64,000 nucleotides of DNA from Thermoleophilaceae bacterium (GCA_030447905.1 JAUJNZ010000001.1:210430-274429); one strand, 5' to 3'. Positions 35,550 to 44,369 are shown, numbered from the stretch's first letter. A program made the numbers and translations. Notes: generated by a model from the sequence alone, not told the origin.

Positions 35550-37808
35550 TTGAGCGCGGCGCTCATGTTCAGCGTCCAGCCGATGTTCGCTCGGTTCGTG
35601 CTGCCGTTGTTCGGCGGGACTCCGGCGGTCTGGAGCACCTCGCTGGTCTTCTTTCAGACCGCGCTCCTCGCCGGCTACCTGTACGCGCACGAGACGACGC
35701 GGCGCCTCGGCGTGCGCCGCCAGGCCGCCCTCCATCTCGGGGTGGTCCTGCTCGCCCTGCTCGTCCTGCCGCTGGCGGTCCCCGAAGGTTGGGCGCCCAC
35801 GGGCGGAGAGAGCCCGGTGCCCCTTCTGCTCGGCCTGCTGGCGGTGGCCGTCGGCCTGCCGTTCTTCGTGGTCTCCACGACCGCGCCGCTGCTTCAGCGC
35901 TGGCTGGCCGGGACCGACCATCCGGCGGCCCGGGACCCCTACTTCCTCTACCGTGCGAGCAACCTCGGCAGCGTCCTCGGCCTGCTCGCCTACCCGCTCG
36001 CGGTCGAACCGACGCTGGGGCTCGCCGAGCAGGGTGCCGCGTGGGCGGTGGGCTACGCCCTGCTCGCCGCGCTCGTGGCCGCGTGCGCGGCGGTGGTGTG
36101 GCGGTCCGGGCGCCAGGTCGCCACATCGCCGCCGCCGGCGCCGGCGCCGGGCGCGGCTGGGCTGCCGCCCGACCCGGCTTCGCCGGCGGCGGCGGAGCGC
36201 CCGGTCACCGCCAAGCGGCGCCTGCGCTGGATAGGGCTCGCCTTTGTGCCCTCGAGCCTCATGCTCGGCGTGACGAGCTACATGACCGTCGACCTCGCGC
36301 CTGTGCCGCTCCTGTGGTCGGTGCCGCTGTCGCTGTACCTCGTCTCGTTCATCGTCGCCTTCGCCCCGGGGGCTCGCAACGAGCGGCGCCATCGCCGACT
36401 TGTCCTCGCCTTGCCCGTCGCCGCTCTGCTCCTGTCCCTGCTGATCCTCCTCGAGGCGCGCGAGCCGCTGTGGGTGGTCATCCCCGTGCACCTGACCGGC
36501 TTCCTCGTGGCCGCACTCGTCTGCCACGGGGAGCTCGCGCGCGACCGCCCGGCGGCGCGGTCGCTGACCGAGTTCTACATCTGGATCGCCGTCGGCGGTG
36601 CGCTTGGCGGCGTCTTCAACGCGCTGCTCGCGCACGTGCTGTTCGACTCCCTGACCGAGTACCCGCTCGTCGTCGCGCTCGCGTGCCTGTGCCTCCCGCG
36701 GAGGCCGGGGCGCTTCCCCGCGGGTCCGCAGACCCGGTGGCTCGACTTCGCCGCGCCGGCGCTGCTCGGCGCCGTGGTGGCGACGATCCTCGCCCTCGCC
36801 GGTCGCGCGGGGCCCGAGCTCGAGCTCGCCGGGCGGGGGTTCGCCCTGAGCGTGGCCGCGGGCGTGGCGCTCAACTTCGCGCGCCGGCCGCTGCGCTTCG
36901 CGCTGTCGGTGGGGGCGATCCTGGTCGCCGGGGCCCTGCTGGCCCCGGGCGATCGGGTCCTCTACCAGGAGCGCAGCTTCTTCGGGGTCAACCGGGTCGA
37001 GGCCGAGCCGGGGCGGTTTCACCGCCTCGTCAACGGGACGACCACCCACGGGGGCCAGTACCTCTCCCCCGGCCGCGCGCTCCGACCGACCACCTACTAC
37101 CACCAAAGCGGGCCGATAGGGCAGTTCATGGCCACCCGCCCGCGGGCCGGGAGGACCGATCGAGTGGCGGTCCTGGGCCTGGGGGGCGGAGGCATGGCCT
37201 GCCACGCGCGCGCGGGCGAGCGTTGGACCTTCTACGAGATCGACCCCACGGTCGAGCGCGTGGCGCGCGACCCGAGCCTGTTCACCTACATGCGGGACTG
37301 CCCGGGGCACCGCGAGGTCTTCCTCGGGGACGCTCGCCTGTCGCTCGCCGGGGCCCGTGACCGCTCCTACGGCCTCATCGTGGGCGACGTCTTCAGCTCG
37401 GACGCGATCCCGACGCACCTGCTGACCCGCGAGGCCGTGCGGCTCTACCGCTCGAAGCTGACGGCCGACGGCGTGCTCGCCCTGCACATCTCGAACCGCT
37501 ACCTCGAGCTCGGGCCGGTGGCCGCCGAGCTCGCGCGCGACGCCGGGCTCACCTGCCTCTCCCAGGACGAGCCGGAGGCGGCGGCACGCCTAGTGCCCGG
37601 CAAGGCCGCCGCTCACTGGGTGCTGATGGCGGCGACGCCGGGGCTCGTCGGGTCGGTGGGCTCCGACCCTCGCTGGCGGCCGTGCCGCTCCGAGCCCGGC
37701 GCCGAGGTCTGGACCGACGACTTCTCGAACCTCGTCGAGGCGCTCGACCTGCGGATCCTCCCGGCGGGCCGCGGCGATGAAGCGGAGCGCGCGAGCTCGG
37801 GTCGGTAG
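35550..37808 (+). CDS. large membrane-fused spermidine-synthase-like protein
   Basis: 752 residues from a TTG at 35550. About a dozen hydrophobic helices (SVQPMFARFVLPLFGGTPAV, FFQTALLAGYLYAHE, FVVSTTAPLLQRWLA, LYRASNLGSVLGLLAYPLA) precede a cytoplasmic spermidine-synthase-like domain from about residue 530. That domain has VAVLGLGGGGMACHARAGER, FYEIDPTVERVARDP, FLGDARLSLAG and GLIVGDVFSSDAIPTHLLTR. The first helix actually begins upstream of the TTG, with VVALFSAALFLSAALMFS. The true start is therefore probably earlier: a CTG at 35460 is in frame and follows a stop. It is distantly related to the protein at 14.8-16.4 kb. Biochemical role unknown. Confidence 0.8.
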   Translation: MSAALMFSVQPMFARFVLPLFGGTPAVWSTSLVFFQTALLAGYLYAHETTRRLGVRRQAALHLGVVLLALLVLPLAVPEGWAPTGGESPVPLLLGLLAVAVGLPFFVVSTTAPLLQRWLAGTDHPAARDPYFLYRASNLGSVLGLLAYPLAVEPTLGLAEQGAAWAVGYALLAALVAACAAVVWRSGRQVATSPPPAPAPGAAGLPPDPASPAAAERPVTAKRRLRWIGLAFVPSSLMLGVTSYMTVDLAPVPLLWSVPLSLYLVSFIVAFAPGARNERRHRRLVLALPVAALLLSLLILLEAREPLWVVIPVHLTGFLVAALVCHGELARDRPAARSLTEFYIWIAVGGALGGVFNALLAHVLFDSLTEYPLVVALACLCLPRRPGRFPAGPQTRWLDFAAPALLGAVVATILALAGRAGPELELAGRGFALSVAAGVALNFARRPLRFALSVGAILVAGALLAPGDRVLYQERSFFGVNRVEAEPGRFHRLVNGTTTHGGQYLSPGRALRPTTYYHQSGPIGQFMATRPRAGRTDRVAVLGLGGGGMACHARAGERWTFYEIDPTVERVARDPSLFTYMRDCPGHREVFLGDARLSLAGARDRSYGLIVGDVFSSDAIPTHLLTREAVRLYRSKLTADGVLALHISNRYLELGPVAAELARDAGLTCLSQDEPEAAARLVPGKAAAHWVLMAATPGLVGSVGSDPRWRPCRSEPGAEVWTDDFSNLVEALDLRILPAGRGDEAERASSGR

Positions 37809-37825
37809 GGTCCCGGCCGCTGCCC

Positions 37826-38776
37826 ATGCGCGCGATCGCTCTCAGAGACTTCGGCGGCAACGACCGCCTCGAGCTGACCGATGTCGAGGATCCGAAGGTA
37901 GGGCCCGACTTCGTGCTCATCCGCGTGCGCGGCGCCGGCCTCAATCCGGTCGACTGGAAGGTGCGAGAGGGGAAGCACGAGGGAAGGTTCCCGCATGTCT
38001 TCCCGGTGGTGCTCGGCTGGGACGCGGCAGGGGTCGTGGAGGAGGTCGGCCCCGCGGTCACTCGGTTCGCCTCCGGCGACGAGGTCTTCGCCTACTGCCG
38101 CAAGCACTTCGTCGGGGAGGGGACCTACGCCGAGTACGTGAGCGTGCCCGAGGACTTCGTGGCCCGCAAGCCCGAGACGATCGACTTCGTCCACGCGGGC
38201 GCCGTGCCGCTCGCGGGTCTGACCGCGTTCCAGGCGCTCGTCGAGGCGACGGCGGTGCGAAGCGGCGAGACCGTGCTGGTGCACGGCGCGGCCGGAGGCG
38301 TGGGGGGCTTCGCCGTCCAGATCGCCCGTGCGCGGGGAGCGCAGGTGATCGGCACGGCCACCTCGCCCAAGCACGAGTACTTGAAGGAGCTCGGGACGAG
38401 CGAGGAGATCGACTACAGCGAGGTCGACTTCGTCGAGGCCGTGCGCGAATCGCGGCCGGGCGGCGTCGACGTCGTCTTCGATCTGTTCGGCGGCGAGACG
38501 CTGTGGCGAAGCGTCGAAGTCGTGGCCGACGGGGGCCGGATCGTGTCGCTCGCGGATCCGCTGACCGACGACCACTACGGCCAGCGCGGGATCCGGCCCG
38601 CGTACGTGTTCGTGCGGCCGAGCGGAAGTCAGCTCGCCGAGCTCGCGCGGTTGGTAGACGGGGGCGAGCTGCGGGTCGAGCTCGAGGAGAGCTACCCGCT
38701 CGCCGAGGCGGCCGAGGCGCTCGAGCGGCTCGAGGGCGGGCGGGTGCGGGGCAAGCTGGCGCTCGAGGTGCCATAG
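37826..38776 (+). CDS. zinc-independent MDR NADP-dependent oxidoreductase (quinone-reductase type)
   Basis: 316-residue medium-chain reductase. MRAIALRDFGGNDRLELTDV is the GroES-like start, with VRGAGLNPVDWKVREG and GWDAAGVVEEVGPAV. The Rossmann part has VLVHGAAGGVGGFAVQIARA. The cysteine ligands of zinc alcohol dehydrogenases are absent, which puts it with quinone reductases such as QOR. The substrate is not evident. It starts 17 bases after the preceding gene and may be co-transcribed. Confidence 0.85.
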   Translation: MRAIALRDFGGNDRLELTDVEDPKVGPDFVLIRVRGAGLNPVDWKVREGKHEGRFPHVFPVVLGWDAAGVVEEVGPAVTRFASGDEVFAYCRKHFVGEGTYAEYVSVPEDFVARKPETIDFVHAGAVPLAGLTAFQALVEATAVRSGETVLVHGAAGGVGGFAVQIARARGAQVIGTATSPKHEYLKELGTSEEIDYSEVDFVEAVRESRPGGVDVVFDLFGGETLWRSVEVVADGGRIVSLADPLTDDHYGQRGIRPAYVFVRPSGSQLAELARLVDGGELRVELEESYPLAEAAEALERLEGGRVRGKLALEVP

Positions 38777-38799
38777 GGTCCCCCTGGCGAGAACCTCCT

Positions 38800-39156
38800 C
38801 TACACCATCGCCCTCCCCGTGTAGTAGCCGAGCGCCGCCGCGCCGATGCCCAGGCCGACCGACGCGATGAGGTAGAGCATGGCCCTCCCGCCTTCCCCGG
38901 CCTCGAGTTGACTGAGAACGTCGACCGAGAACGTCGAGAAGGTCGTGAAGCCGCCCAGGACCCCGCCCGCGATGGCCGATCTGACCCCGGGCGCCAGCCC
39001 GCCCCCGAGGCTCGCCACCAGCCCGAGCAGCAACGACCCGGCGACGTTGATGACCACCCTCACCGAGGGGAGCACCTCGGACGAGACGGTCGTTCCGAGG
39101 GCGAGCGCCCCAGCACGCCTAGCACTCCTCCCGACCGCGACGAGCAGGACGGCCAC
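38800..39156 (-). CDS. crcB: fluoride ion channel FluC/CrcB
   Basis: 118-residue four-helix protein. VRVVINVAGSLLLGLVASLG and AGGVLGGFTTFSTFSVDVLS hold the conserved asparagine and the GGFTTFSTF pore-lining motif of Fluc channels. The last helix is YLIASVGLGIGAAALGYYTG. It forms a dual-topology dimer that expels fluoride. Many actinobacteria carry two unequal copies side by side, but only one is present here. I did not find a convincing fluoride riboswitch upstream. Confidence 0.85.
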   Translation of the reverse strand: MAVLLVAVGRSARRAGALALGTTVSSEVLPSVRVVINVAGSLLLGLVASLGGGLAPGVRSAIAGGVLGGFTTFSTFSVDVLSQLEAGEGGRAMLYLIASVGLGIGAAALGYYTGRAMV

Positions 39157-39208
39157 GGCGCGGCATGAGGGCCCTCGGCACAGACAGGAACCTCAACGGC
39201 GGCCGCCA

Positions 39209-39610
39209 TCACTGCTCCGAGGGCGGCCGCCGGCGCTCTGCCTTGCGCGCGCCCGTCCGTCGCTTGGCCTGAAGCCTCCGTTCCCGCTGGCCGCGGCTCG
39301 GCCGCGTCGCGCGGCGTGTCGGGGCCACGTGCAGCGCGCCGGCCAGCCGCTCCCGCAGCCGCTCGAGCGCGATCTCGCGGTTTCGGGCCTGGCCGCGCGC
39401 CTCCTGGGCCACCGCGCGCGGGCGCGGCCCTAGGCGCTCGACGATCCGGGCCTTGGACTGCTCGCCGAGCGCGCTCGAGGCGGCGACGTCGAAGACCGCC
39501 TCCACTCGGGAGGCCGTGACGTTGGCGTGCTGGCCGCCGGGACCCGAAGAGCGGCTTGCGCGCAGTTCGACCTCCGTCAGGGGCACGGCCACGCCGGGGG
39601 CGATGGGCAT
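39209..39610 (-). CDS. arfB: ArfB/YaeJ-type peptidyl-tRNA hydrolase
   Basis: Ribosome-rescue factor of 133 residues. MPIAPGVAVPLTEVELRASR and SSGPGGQHANVTASRVEAVF contain the catalytic GGQ. QARNREIALERLRERLAGAL is the conserved helix. A long Lys/Arg tail (RRLQAKRRTGARKAERRR) inserts into the mRNA channel of stalled ribosomes. The ATG at 39610 is chosen by family start. The same frame is open upstream to 39997, with a plausible but unrecognised segment (LTSGIRGLADLSGHRTAGLE), so an N-terminal extension cannot be excluded. Confidence 0.88.
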   Translation of the reverse strand: MPIAPGVAVPLTEVELRASRSSGPGGQHANVTASRVEAVFDVAASSALGEQSKARIVERLGPRPRAVAQEARGQARNREIALERLRERLAGALHVAPTRRATRPSRGQRERRLQAKRRTGARKAERRRPPSEQ

Positions 39611-39792
39611 CGGGTCAACCACCGCCTCGATGATGCCCGCGACACGGTCCCTGACCTCATTCGCGCTGCCGACCGGAGCGACACCCGCAATTTCGAGTCC
39701 GGCTGTCCGGTGGCCGCTCAGGTCAGCCAGACCGCGTATCCCCGAGGTCAGCGTCCGGGCTAGGGAGGGAAGCGCGTCCTCTCTGGGGGCTG

Positions 39793-39810
39793 CCAGAGGA
39801 GCCCCTCTGG
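39793..39810 (-). terminator. possible hairpin terminator after the CBS gene
   Basis: Perfect 7-bp inverted repeat CCAGAGG/CCTCTGG with a 4-base loop, 84 bases downstream of the CBS gene stop on the minus strand. There is no U-tract, so termination is only a possibility. The rest of 39611-39893 shows no gene I can support. Confidence 0.3.
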
Positions 39811-39893
39811 TTGGGCGGGCGGCGGAGCGAGGGCGGCGGTGGGCGTGACCGAGGCCCGTGGAGCGCCCGCGCGTTCTCGAACCGACGAGACCC

Positions 39894-40307
39894 CTAGGCG
39901 GCACCCGCCGCGGATACCTCGGAGGTCGCTCCGTCGGTGGTCCAGGAGCGGACGATGTCGCGCATCGACAGGATGCCGAGGACCTCCGAGCGGTCATCGA
40001 GAACGACGACGTGCCGGATCGCCTTCTTGGTCATCTCCGCCGCCGCACGGTCGAGCGGCCAGTCGACGTGGGCGTAGATCAGGTTCGACGAGAGGTGATC
40101 GCGGACCAGTTCGGTGTCGAGGTCCTCGCCCGCCCCGCACGAGTGCAGCAGGTCGCGCTCGGTGACGATGCCCGGACCCTGCCCGTCGTTGTCGATCACG
40201 ACCGCCGCGCCGACGTTGCGGGCGGTCATCCGCCGCGCGGCCTCCCTGAGCGTGTGGCTCGGCCCCACGGTCACGACGATCTCGTTCATCCCGTCACGCA
40301 CCTTCAT
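39894..40307 (-). CDS. CBS-domain pair protein
   Basis: 137 residues made of two CBS motifs. The first contains HTLREAARRMTARNVGAAVV and GIVTERDLLHSCGAG. The second contains PLDRAAAEMTKKAIRHVVVL and GILSMRDIVRSW. Such stand-alone pairs bind adenine nucleotides and act as regulatory modules. The ATG at 40307 (MKVRDGMNEIV) fits the fold start. It is divergent from the class I aldolase and CBB genes, so a regulatory link is possible but not shown. Confidence 0.8.
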   Translation of the reverse strand: MKVRDGMNEIVVTVGPSHTLREAARRMTARNVGAAVVIDNDGQGPGIVTERDLLHSCGAGEDLDTELVRDHLSSNLIYAHVDWPLDRAAAEMTKKAIRHVVVLDDRSEVLGILSMRDIVRSWTTDGATSEVSAAGAA

Positions 40308-40439
40308 CAAGACCACTCCCCCATCATCAGATTCCACTCCCCCACTCCCTCTAGTGCGGACCGGCACAAAGGCTTACTGAAAGGAGCGTGCGCGCGTCGG
40401 CTGTCCATCGACTCCGGTAGCGCGCCAGCGCCTTGCGCG

Positions 40440-40630
40440 AGCGGTGATACGAACCCGTGGCGGTCGGGGTCGGTAGGCGGGGGAACCTGCTCCCTCAGCC
40501 AGGTCGGCCCTTGCTGAGAGAGGAGACGGCTGCCTCACCGAGGGTTCGCCTACCGGCGCGGGCGGGTCGACCGAAGGTCGTGAGGGCCACAGGTTTGGAG
40601 CATCCCTTCCCCGGAGAAACCGTGGGCAGG
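40440..40630 (+). ncRNA. candidate structured leader RNA upstream of the class I aldolase
   Basis: CGGTAGGC (40471-40478) and GAACC (40483-40487) pair with GGTTC (40543-40547) and GCCTACCG (40548-40555), giving 13 base pairs with a 4-base bulge. Inside, CTCC-CTCAGC (40490-40499) pairs with GCTGAG (40513-40518) and GGAG (40522-40525). A further hairpin, CCAC-A-GGTTT/AAACC-GTGG (40587-40625), lies nearer the gene. This is more structure than I see in other gaps here. It matches no riboswitch I know. The 376-base gap before the aldolase (40308-40683) holds nothing else recognisable. Confidence 0.35.
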
Positions 40631-40683
40631 CCGGCGGCGGCCAGCATTCCGTACTTCTAAGAAGGGAAGAGGAGCGTTTCTTC

Positions 40684-41763
40684 ATGGCAGTAGACGTCAG
40701 CGAACTCGAAGCAACCGCGCACAAGATGGTCGACAACGGCCGGGGGCTCCTCGCCGCCGACGAGAGCACGGGCACCATCACCAGCCGGTTCGAGGCCCTC
40801 GACATCGAGTCGACCGAGGAGACCCGGCGCACCTTCCGCGACCTCATGGTCACCACCCCGGGGATCGAGCAATGGATCGGCGGCGTGATCATGTACGACG
40901 AGACCGTCCGCCAGCAGGTCTCAGACGGCACCCCGTTTCCCAAGTACCTCGACAGCCGCGGCATCGTCCCCGGCATAAAGCCCGACAAGGGCGCAAAGCC
41001 GCTCCAGTTCTCCGAGGACGAGAAGTACACGTATGGACTCGATGACCTGCCCGACCGGCTCGAGGAGTACTACGAGCTCGGCTGCCGCTTCACCAAGTGG
41101 CGGACGGTGATCACCGTCGACGAGGAGCAGGGCCTGCCGTCGCGCTACGCCCTGCGCGTCAACGCGCAGAACCAGGCGCGCTGCGCGGCGATCGCCCAGA
41201 ACCAGGGCATGGTCCCGGTGGTGGAGCCCGAGGCCCAGATGAAGGGCTACCACTCAATCCAGACCGCCTTCCACGCCACCCGGGAGATGCTCTACCACCA
41301 GTTCTCCGAGCTCGTCGAGCAGCGCGTGAAGCTCGAGGGCATGCTGCTGAAGACCAGCATGGTCATGACCGGCTTCGACTCCGACCTCGCCGACCAGGCC
41401 GGCCCCGAGGAGGTCGCCGAGCGGACGCTCGAGTGCATGTACCAGGTCGTGCCCGCCGCCGTGCCGGGGATCGTCTTTCTCTCCGGCGGCCAGTCCGACC
41501 AGACCGCGAGCGCGAACCTCAACGAGATGGTCAAGCGGGGACCGCACCCGTGGACGATCAGCTTCTCCTACGCGCGGGCGCTGCAGGGCGTGCCGATGGA
41601 GATCTGGGGCGGCCAGGACGAGAAGGTCGAGGACGCCCAGAAGGCCTTCCACTACCGGGCCCGCCTCACCGGGGCCGCGCGTCTCGGCGAGTACTCAGAG
41701 GACATGGAGGCACAGCCCGGGGACGTGGTCAGCGTCGAAGAGCAGGAGATGGTGGCGGCCTAG
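40684..41763 (+). CDS. fbaB: class I fructose-bisphosphate aldolase
   Basis: Schiff-base aldolase of 359 residues, joining DHAP with glyceraldehyde 3-phosphate or erythrose 4-phosphate. The N terminus has GRGLLAADESTGTITSRFEA and IMYDETVRQQ. EEYYELGCRFTKWRTVI carries the acid/base residues. The Schiff-base lysine is in KLEGMLLKTSMVMTG, and GIVFLSGGQSDQTASANLNE binds phosphate. It is preceded by GAGGAG and a structured leader candidate. It opens the CBB gene cluster, so it probably serves both FBP and sedoheptulose-bisphosphate formation. Confidence 0.93.
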   Translation: MAVDVSELEATAHKMVDNGRGLLAADESTGTITSRFEALDIESTEETRRTFRDLMVTTPGIEQWIGGVIMYDETVRQQVSDGTPFPKYLDSRGIVPGIKPDKGAKPLQFSEDEKYTYGLDDLPDRLEEYYELGCRFTKWRTVITVDEEQGLPSRYALRVNAQNQARCAAIAQNQGMVPVVEPEAQMKGYHSIQTAFHATREMLYHQFSELVEQRVKLEGMLLKTSMVMTGFDSDLADQAGPEEVAERTLECMYQVVPAAVPGIVFLSGGQSDQTASANLNEMVKRGPHPWTISFSYARALQGVPMEIWGGQDEKVEDAQKAFHYRARLTGAARLGEYSEDMEAQPGDVVSVEEQEMVAA

Positions 41764-41791
41764 GTCCCTCGGCCCGAGGCGCCCCGACCTC

Positions 41792-42490
41792 TTGGCGAAC
41801 GAGGAGGATCCCAAGGCGAGGGCTCGGGTTGCCGCGGCGGCCCGGGCCCTCGACGAGGTCGAGCCGGGTATGGCGATCGGCCTCGGCTCGGGCCGCGCCG
41901 TCGACGCGGTCATCGAGGCCATAGCGGGGAAGTGGCCGGACGGTCCGCCCGTTCGGGCGGCCGTCGCCGCGCCACGGACCGAGGAGGCGGCGCGCGCGGC
42001 CGGGATCGACGTGGTGGCGCTCGACGGCTCGTTCCGCCTGGACGTCGTCATCGACGGTGCGGACGAGGTCGGCCCCTCGCTCGAGCTCGTCAAGGGAGGA
42101 GGTGGTGCCCTCCTGCGCGAGAAGCTGCTCGTCTCGGCGTCCGACCGGTTCGTCGTCGTCGCCGAGGCCGAGAAGCGCGTCGCGCGCCTGGGCGAGACGC
42201 AGAGGCTGCCCGTCGAGGTGGTGCGCTTCGCCTGGGAAGACACCCAGCGCCGGCTTCGCGAGACGCTCGAGGAGCCCACCCTCCGCGAGGGTGAGGACGG
42301 CGAGCCCTTCGAGACCGACGAGGGCCACTTCCTGCTCGACTGCCTCATCCCCTCCTCCCCGGGGCTCGTCGCCCTCGAGGAGCGTCTGAACGGAACGACC
42401 GGCGTCGTCGAGCACGGCCTCTTCCTCGACTCGGCCGACGCCGTCGTCGTCGGCGGGCCCGACGGCGGCGTCGAGACCCTGACCCGCTGA
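41792..42490 (+). CDS. rpiA: ribose-5-phosphate isomerase A
   Basis: 232 residues. GMAIGLGSGRAVDAVIEAIA is the phosphate loop and RLDVVIDGADEVGPSLELVK holds the catalytic acid. GGGGALLREKLLVSASDRFV includes the conserved lysine loop, and GTTGVVEHGLFLDSADAVVV the C-terminal motif. The TTG start is 28 bases after the aldolase stop. It interconverts ribose 5-phosphate and ribulose 5-phosphate, the substrate of phosphoribulokinase. Confidence 0.92.
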   Translation: MANEEDPKARARVAAAARALDEVEPGMAIGLGSGRAVDAVIEAIAGKWPDGPPVRAAVAAPRTEEAARAAGIDVVALDGSFRLDVVIDGADEVGPSLELVKGGGGALLREKLLVSASDRFVVVAEAEKRVARLGETQRLPVEVVRFAWEDTQRRLRETLEEPTLREGEDGEPFETDEGHFLLDCLIPSSPGLVALEERLNGTTGVVEHGLFLDSADAVVVGGPDGGVETLTR

Positions 42491-42514
42491 GCCCGGCGGC
42501 GCCGGTAGGCGCGG

Positions 42515-43219
42515 TCAGGTCGCGTCGGCCGCGGCGGCGATCGAGCGGTAGGACTCCGCCGGATCGTCGGAGCCCATCACCGCGGACCCCGCAACCAAGA
42601 CCGTCGCGCCGGCCTCGACGCACCTCGGCGCCGTCTCCTCGCCGATCCCGCCGTCCACCTCGACCGGTACGCCGGCGGGCAGTTGGGCGCGCAGGCGCTC
42701 CACCTTCGGCACCGAGGCCTCGATGAAGGACTGGCCGCTCCACCCCGGGTTCACGGTCATGCAGAGGAGCAGGTCGACCATCTCGCCGAGCTCGCCGACC
42801 GCTGCCACGGGCGTCGAGGGGTTGAGCGCGAGCCCGGCCAGGCACCCGGCCTCGCGGACGCGCTCGAGCGCGAAGTGGACGTGCGGCGTGGCCTCCTGGT
42901 GGATGGTGATGATGTCGGCGCCCGCCTTGGCGAACTCCTCGACGTGGCGCTCGGGATTCTCGATCATGAGGTGCACGTCCAGGATGCCGCCCGCGTCGCT
43001 CACCTGCTCGCTGATCGCATCGACGATCGGCGGTCCGACCGAGATCGGCGGGACGAAGTGACCGTCCATGACGTCCACGTGCACCACGCGCGCGCCCGCG
43101 GCCATGATCCCCTCCACCTGGCTCGACAGACGCGCGTAGTCGGCGGCGAGAATCGAAGGGGCGACTCGCGTGTCGCGAAGGAGCTCGGCCGCGCGTGAGG
43201 GAGCAGAGTCAGTGCTCAT
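42515..43219 (-). CDS. rpe: ribulose-phosphate 3-epimerase
   Basis: 234-residue TIM barrel from the ATG at 43219. VAPSILAADYARLSSQVEGI opens the barrel. Metal and catalytic residues lie in VVHVDVMDGHFVPPISVGP and LDVHLMIENPERHVEEFAKA, with LLLCMTVNPGWSGQSFIEA and VPVEVDGGIGEETAP following. It converts xylulose 5-phosphate to ribulose 5-phosphate. It is the only CBB enzyme gene between aldolase and transketolase on the minus strand, divergent from glpX. Confidence 0.95.
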   Translation of the reverse strand: MSTDSAPSRAAELLRDTRVAPSILAADYARLSSQVEGIMAAGARVVHVDVMDGHFVPPISVGPPIVDAISEQVSDAGGILDVHLMIENPERHVEEFAKAGADIITIHQEATPHVHFALERVREAGCLAGLALNPSTPVAAVGELGEMVDLLLCMTVNPGWSGQSFIEASVPKVERLRAQLPAGVPVEVDGGIGEETAPRCVEAGATVLVAGSAVMGSDDPAESYRSIAAAADAT

Positions 43220-43300
43220 GAAGGCGGCCGAGACTACAGCAGAGGGCTCTAAGCCGTACAATCGCCGCCGCTCTGCAGTCGGCCGATGGGAGGAAATCGC

Positions 43301-44326
43301 TTGAGCACCTACCTGGATTCCTTCGCGCCTTCTCACGCGCTGACCAAGCTGAGGACCCTCGAGCCGATGGCCGCGGACGCCACGCGCGCGGCGGCGATAG
43401 CGTCCGTCCAGTTCGCCGGACGCGGAGACGACAAGGCCGCCGACGGGGCGGCCACCGAGGCCATGCGCGCAGTGCTCTCCCAACTGCCGGGAACCGGGAC
43501 CGTGGTGATCGGCGAAGGCGAGAAGGACAAGGCGCCCATGCTCTTCAACGGGGAAGAGGTGGGTGACGGCAGCAGCGACCTCACCATCGACATCGCCGTG
43601 GACCCGCTCGAGTGCACGGACTTCTGCGCCGCCGGGCTCCCCGGGGCACTGACCACCATCGCCTTCGCGGAGGGGGGCACGATGTGGTCACCCGGGCCGG
43701 GCCTGTACATGGAGAAGCTCGTCGTCGGCCCGGAGGCAAAGGAGGCGATCGACCTCGACGACCCGCCCGATCGCACGGTCGCACACGTCGCCGAGGCGCT
43801 CGGCAAGCCGGTCGAGGAGCTCCGCGTCGTCGTGCTCGACAAGCCGCGTCACGCGGACCTCATCGAACAGCTGCGCGGGCTGGGCGCGGCCGTCTCCACC
43901 CCGAGCGACGGGGACGTGGGGGGAGCGCTCGCGGCGCTCCTCTCGGGCGGCGACGCCGACCTCTTGATGGGCGTCGGCGGGACGCCCGAGGGTGTGATGA
44001 CCGCGTGCGCGGTCCGCGCGCTCGGCGGAGGCATGAAGGGTCGCCTCGCACCCCAGAGCGACGAGGAGAAGGAGGCCTTGGCCGATGCGGGGATGGAGGC
44101 CGAGCGCTCACTGGACGTGGACGAGATCGTGGGCGGGGAGGCCATCTTCGCCGCCACCGGGGTCACTGGGGGACCGCTCGTGCGCGAGCCGTGGGACTCC
44201 GACGGCGAGACGATGACCGAGTCCATCGTCATCGCCCCCGGGAAGGTGCAGCGGATCGTAGAGGCGGTCGTCGGGCAGCCGTGGGCGCCTCCCTCCAACG
44301 GCGCGGGCGCCGGAGATCATTCGTGA
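43301..44326 (+). CDS. glpX: class II fructose-1,6-/sedoheptulose-1,7-bisphosphatase
   Basis: GlpX-type phosphatase of 341 residues. VVIGEGEKDKAPMLFNGEEV and IDIAVDPLECTDFCAAGLPG form the metal site. The usual DPLEGT is DPLECT here, a visible substitution. DADLLMGVGGTPEGVMTACA and GGGMKGRLAPQSDEEK are standard. The start chosen is the TTG at 43301, because GGGAGGA (43288-43294) stands 6 bases before it. An ATG at 43286 lies inside that site. In CBB clusters GlpX often hydrolyses both fructose and sedoheptulose bisphosphates, and no other SBPase is present. Confidence 0.9.
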   Translation: MSTYLDSFAPSHALTKLRTLEPMAADATRAAAIASVQFAGRGDDKAADGAATEAMRAVLSQLPGTGTVVIGEGEKDKAPMLFNGEEVGDGSSDLTIDIAVDPLECTDFCAAGLPGALTTIAFAEGGTMWSPGPGLYMEKLVVGPEAKEAIDLDDPPDRTVAHVAEALGKPVEELRVVVLDKPRHADLIEQLRGLGAAVSTPSDGDVGGALAALLSGGDADLLMGVGGTPEGVMTACAVRALGGGMKGRLAPQSDEEKEALADAGMEAERSLDVDEIVGGEAIFAATGVTGGPLVREPWDSDGETMTESIVIAPGKVQRIVEAVVGQPWAPPSNGAGAGDHS

Positions 44327-44369
44327 GCCCGGTCGCGCGGCCGCGTTCCCACCCACCGCGAGGAGCTCC

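Noticed and set aside
35472..37487. 671-codon minus-strand frame across the membrane spermidine-synthase-like gene
   Set aside because: Low-complexity Arg/Gln/Glu/Gly composition and no motif. The plus-strand gene has clear helices and a methyltransferase-like domain.
39157..39210. Possible fluoride riboswitch upstream of crcB
   Set aside because: A GTGATGGCGGCC stretch recalls part of the crcB motif, but the required pairing and the second conserved block are missing and the spacing is too short.
39611..39997. N-terminal extension of ArfB to 39997
   Set aside because: The frame is open and partly protein-like, but ArfB proteins start at the position of the ATG at 39610 and the extension matches nothing I know.
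40440..40630. Known riboswitch classes for the aldolase leader (c-di-AMP, cobalamin, TPP, SAM)
   Set aside because: Isolated fragments such as CTGAGAG look familiar, but no class has its conserved core in order. Kept only as an unassigned structured RNA.
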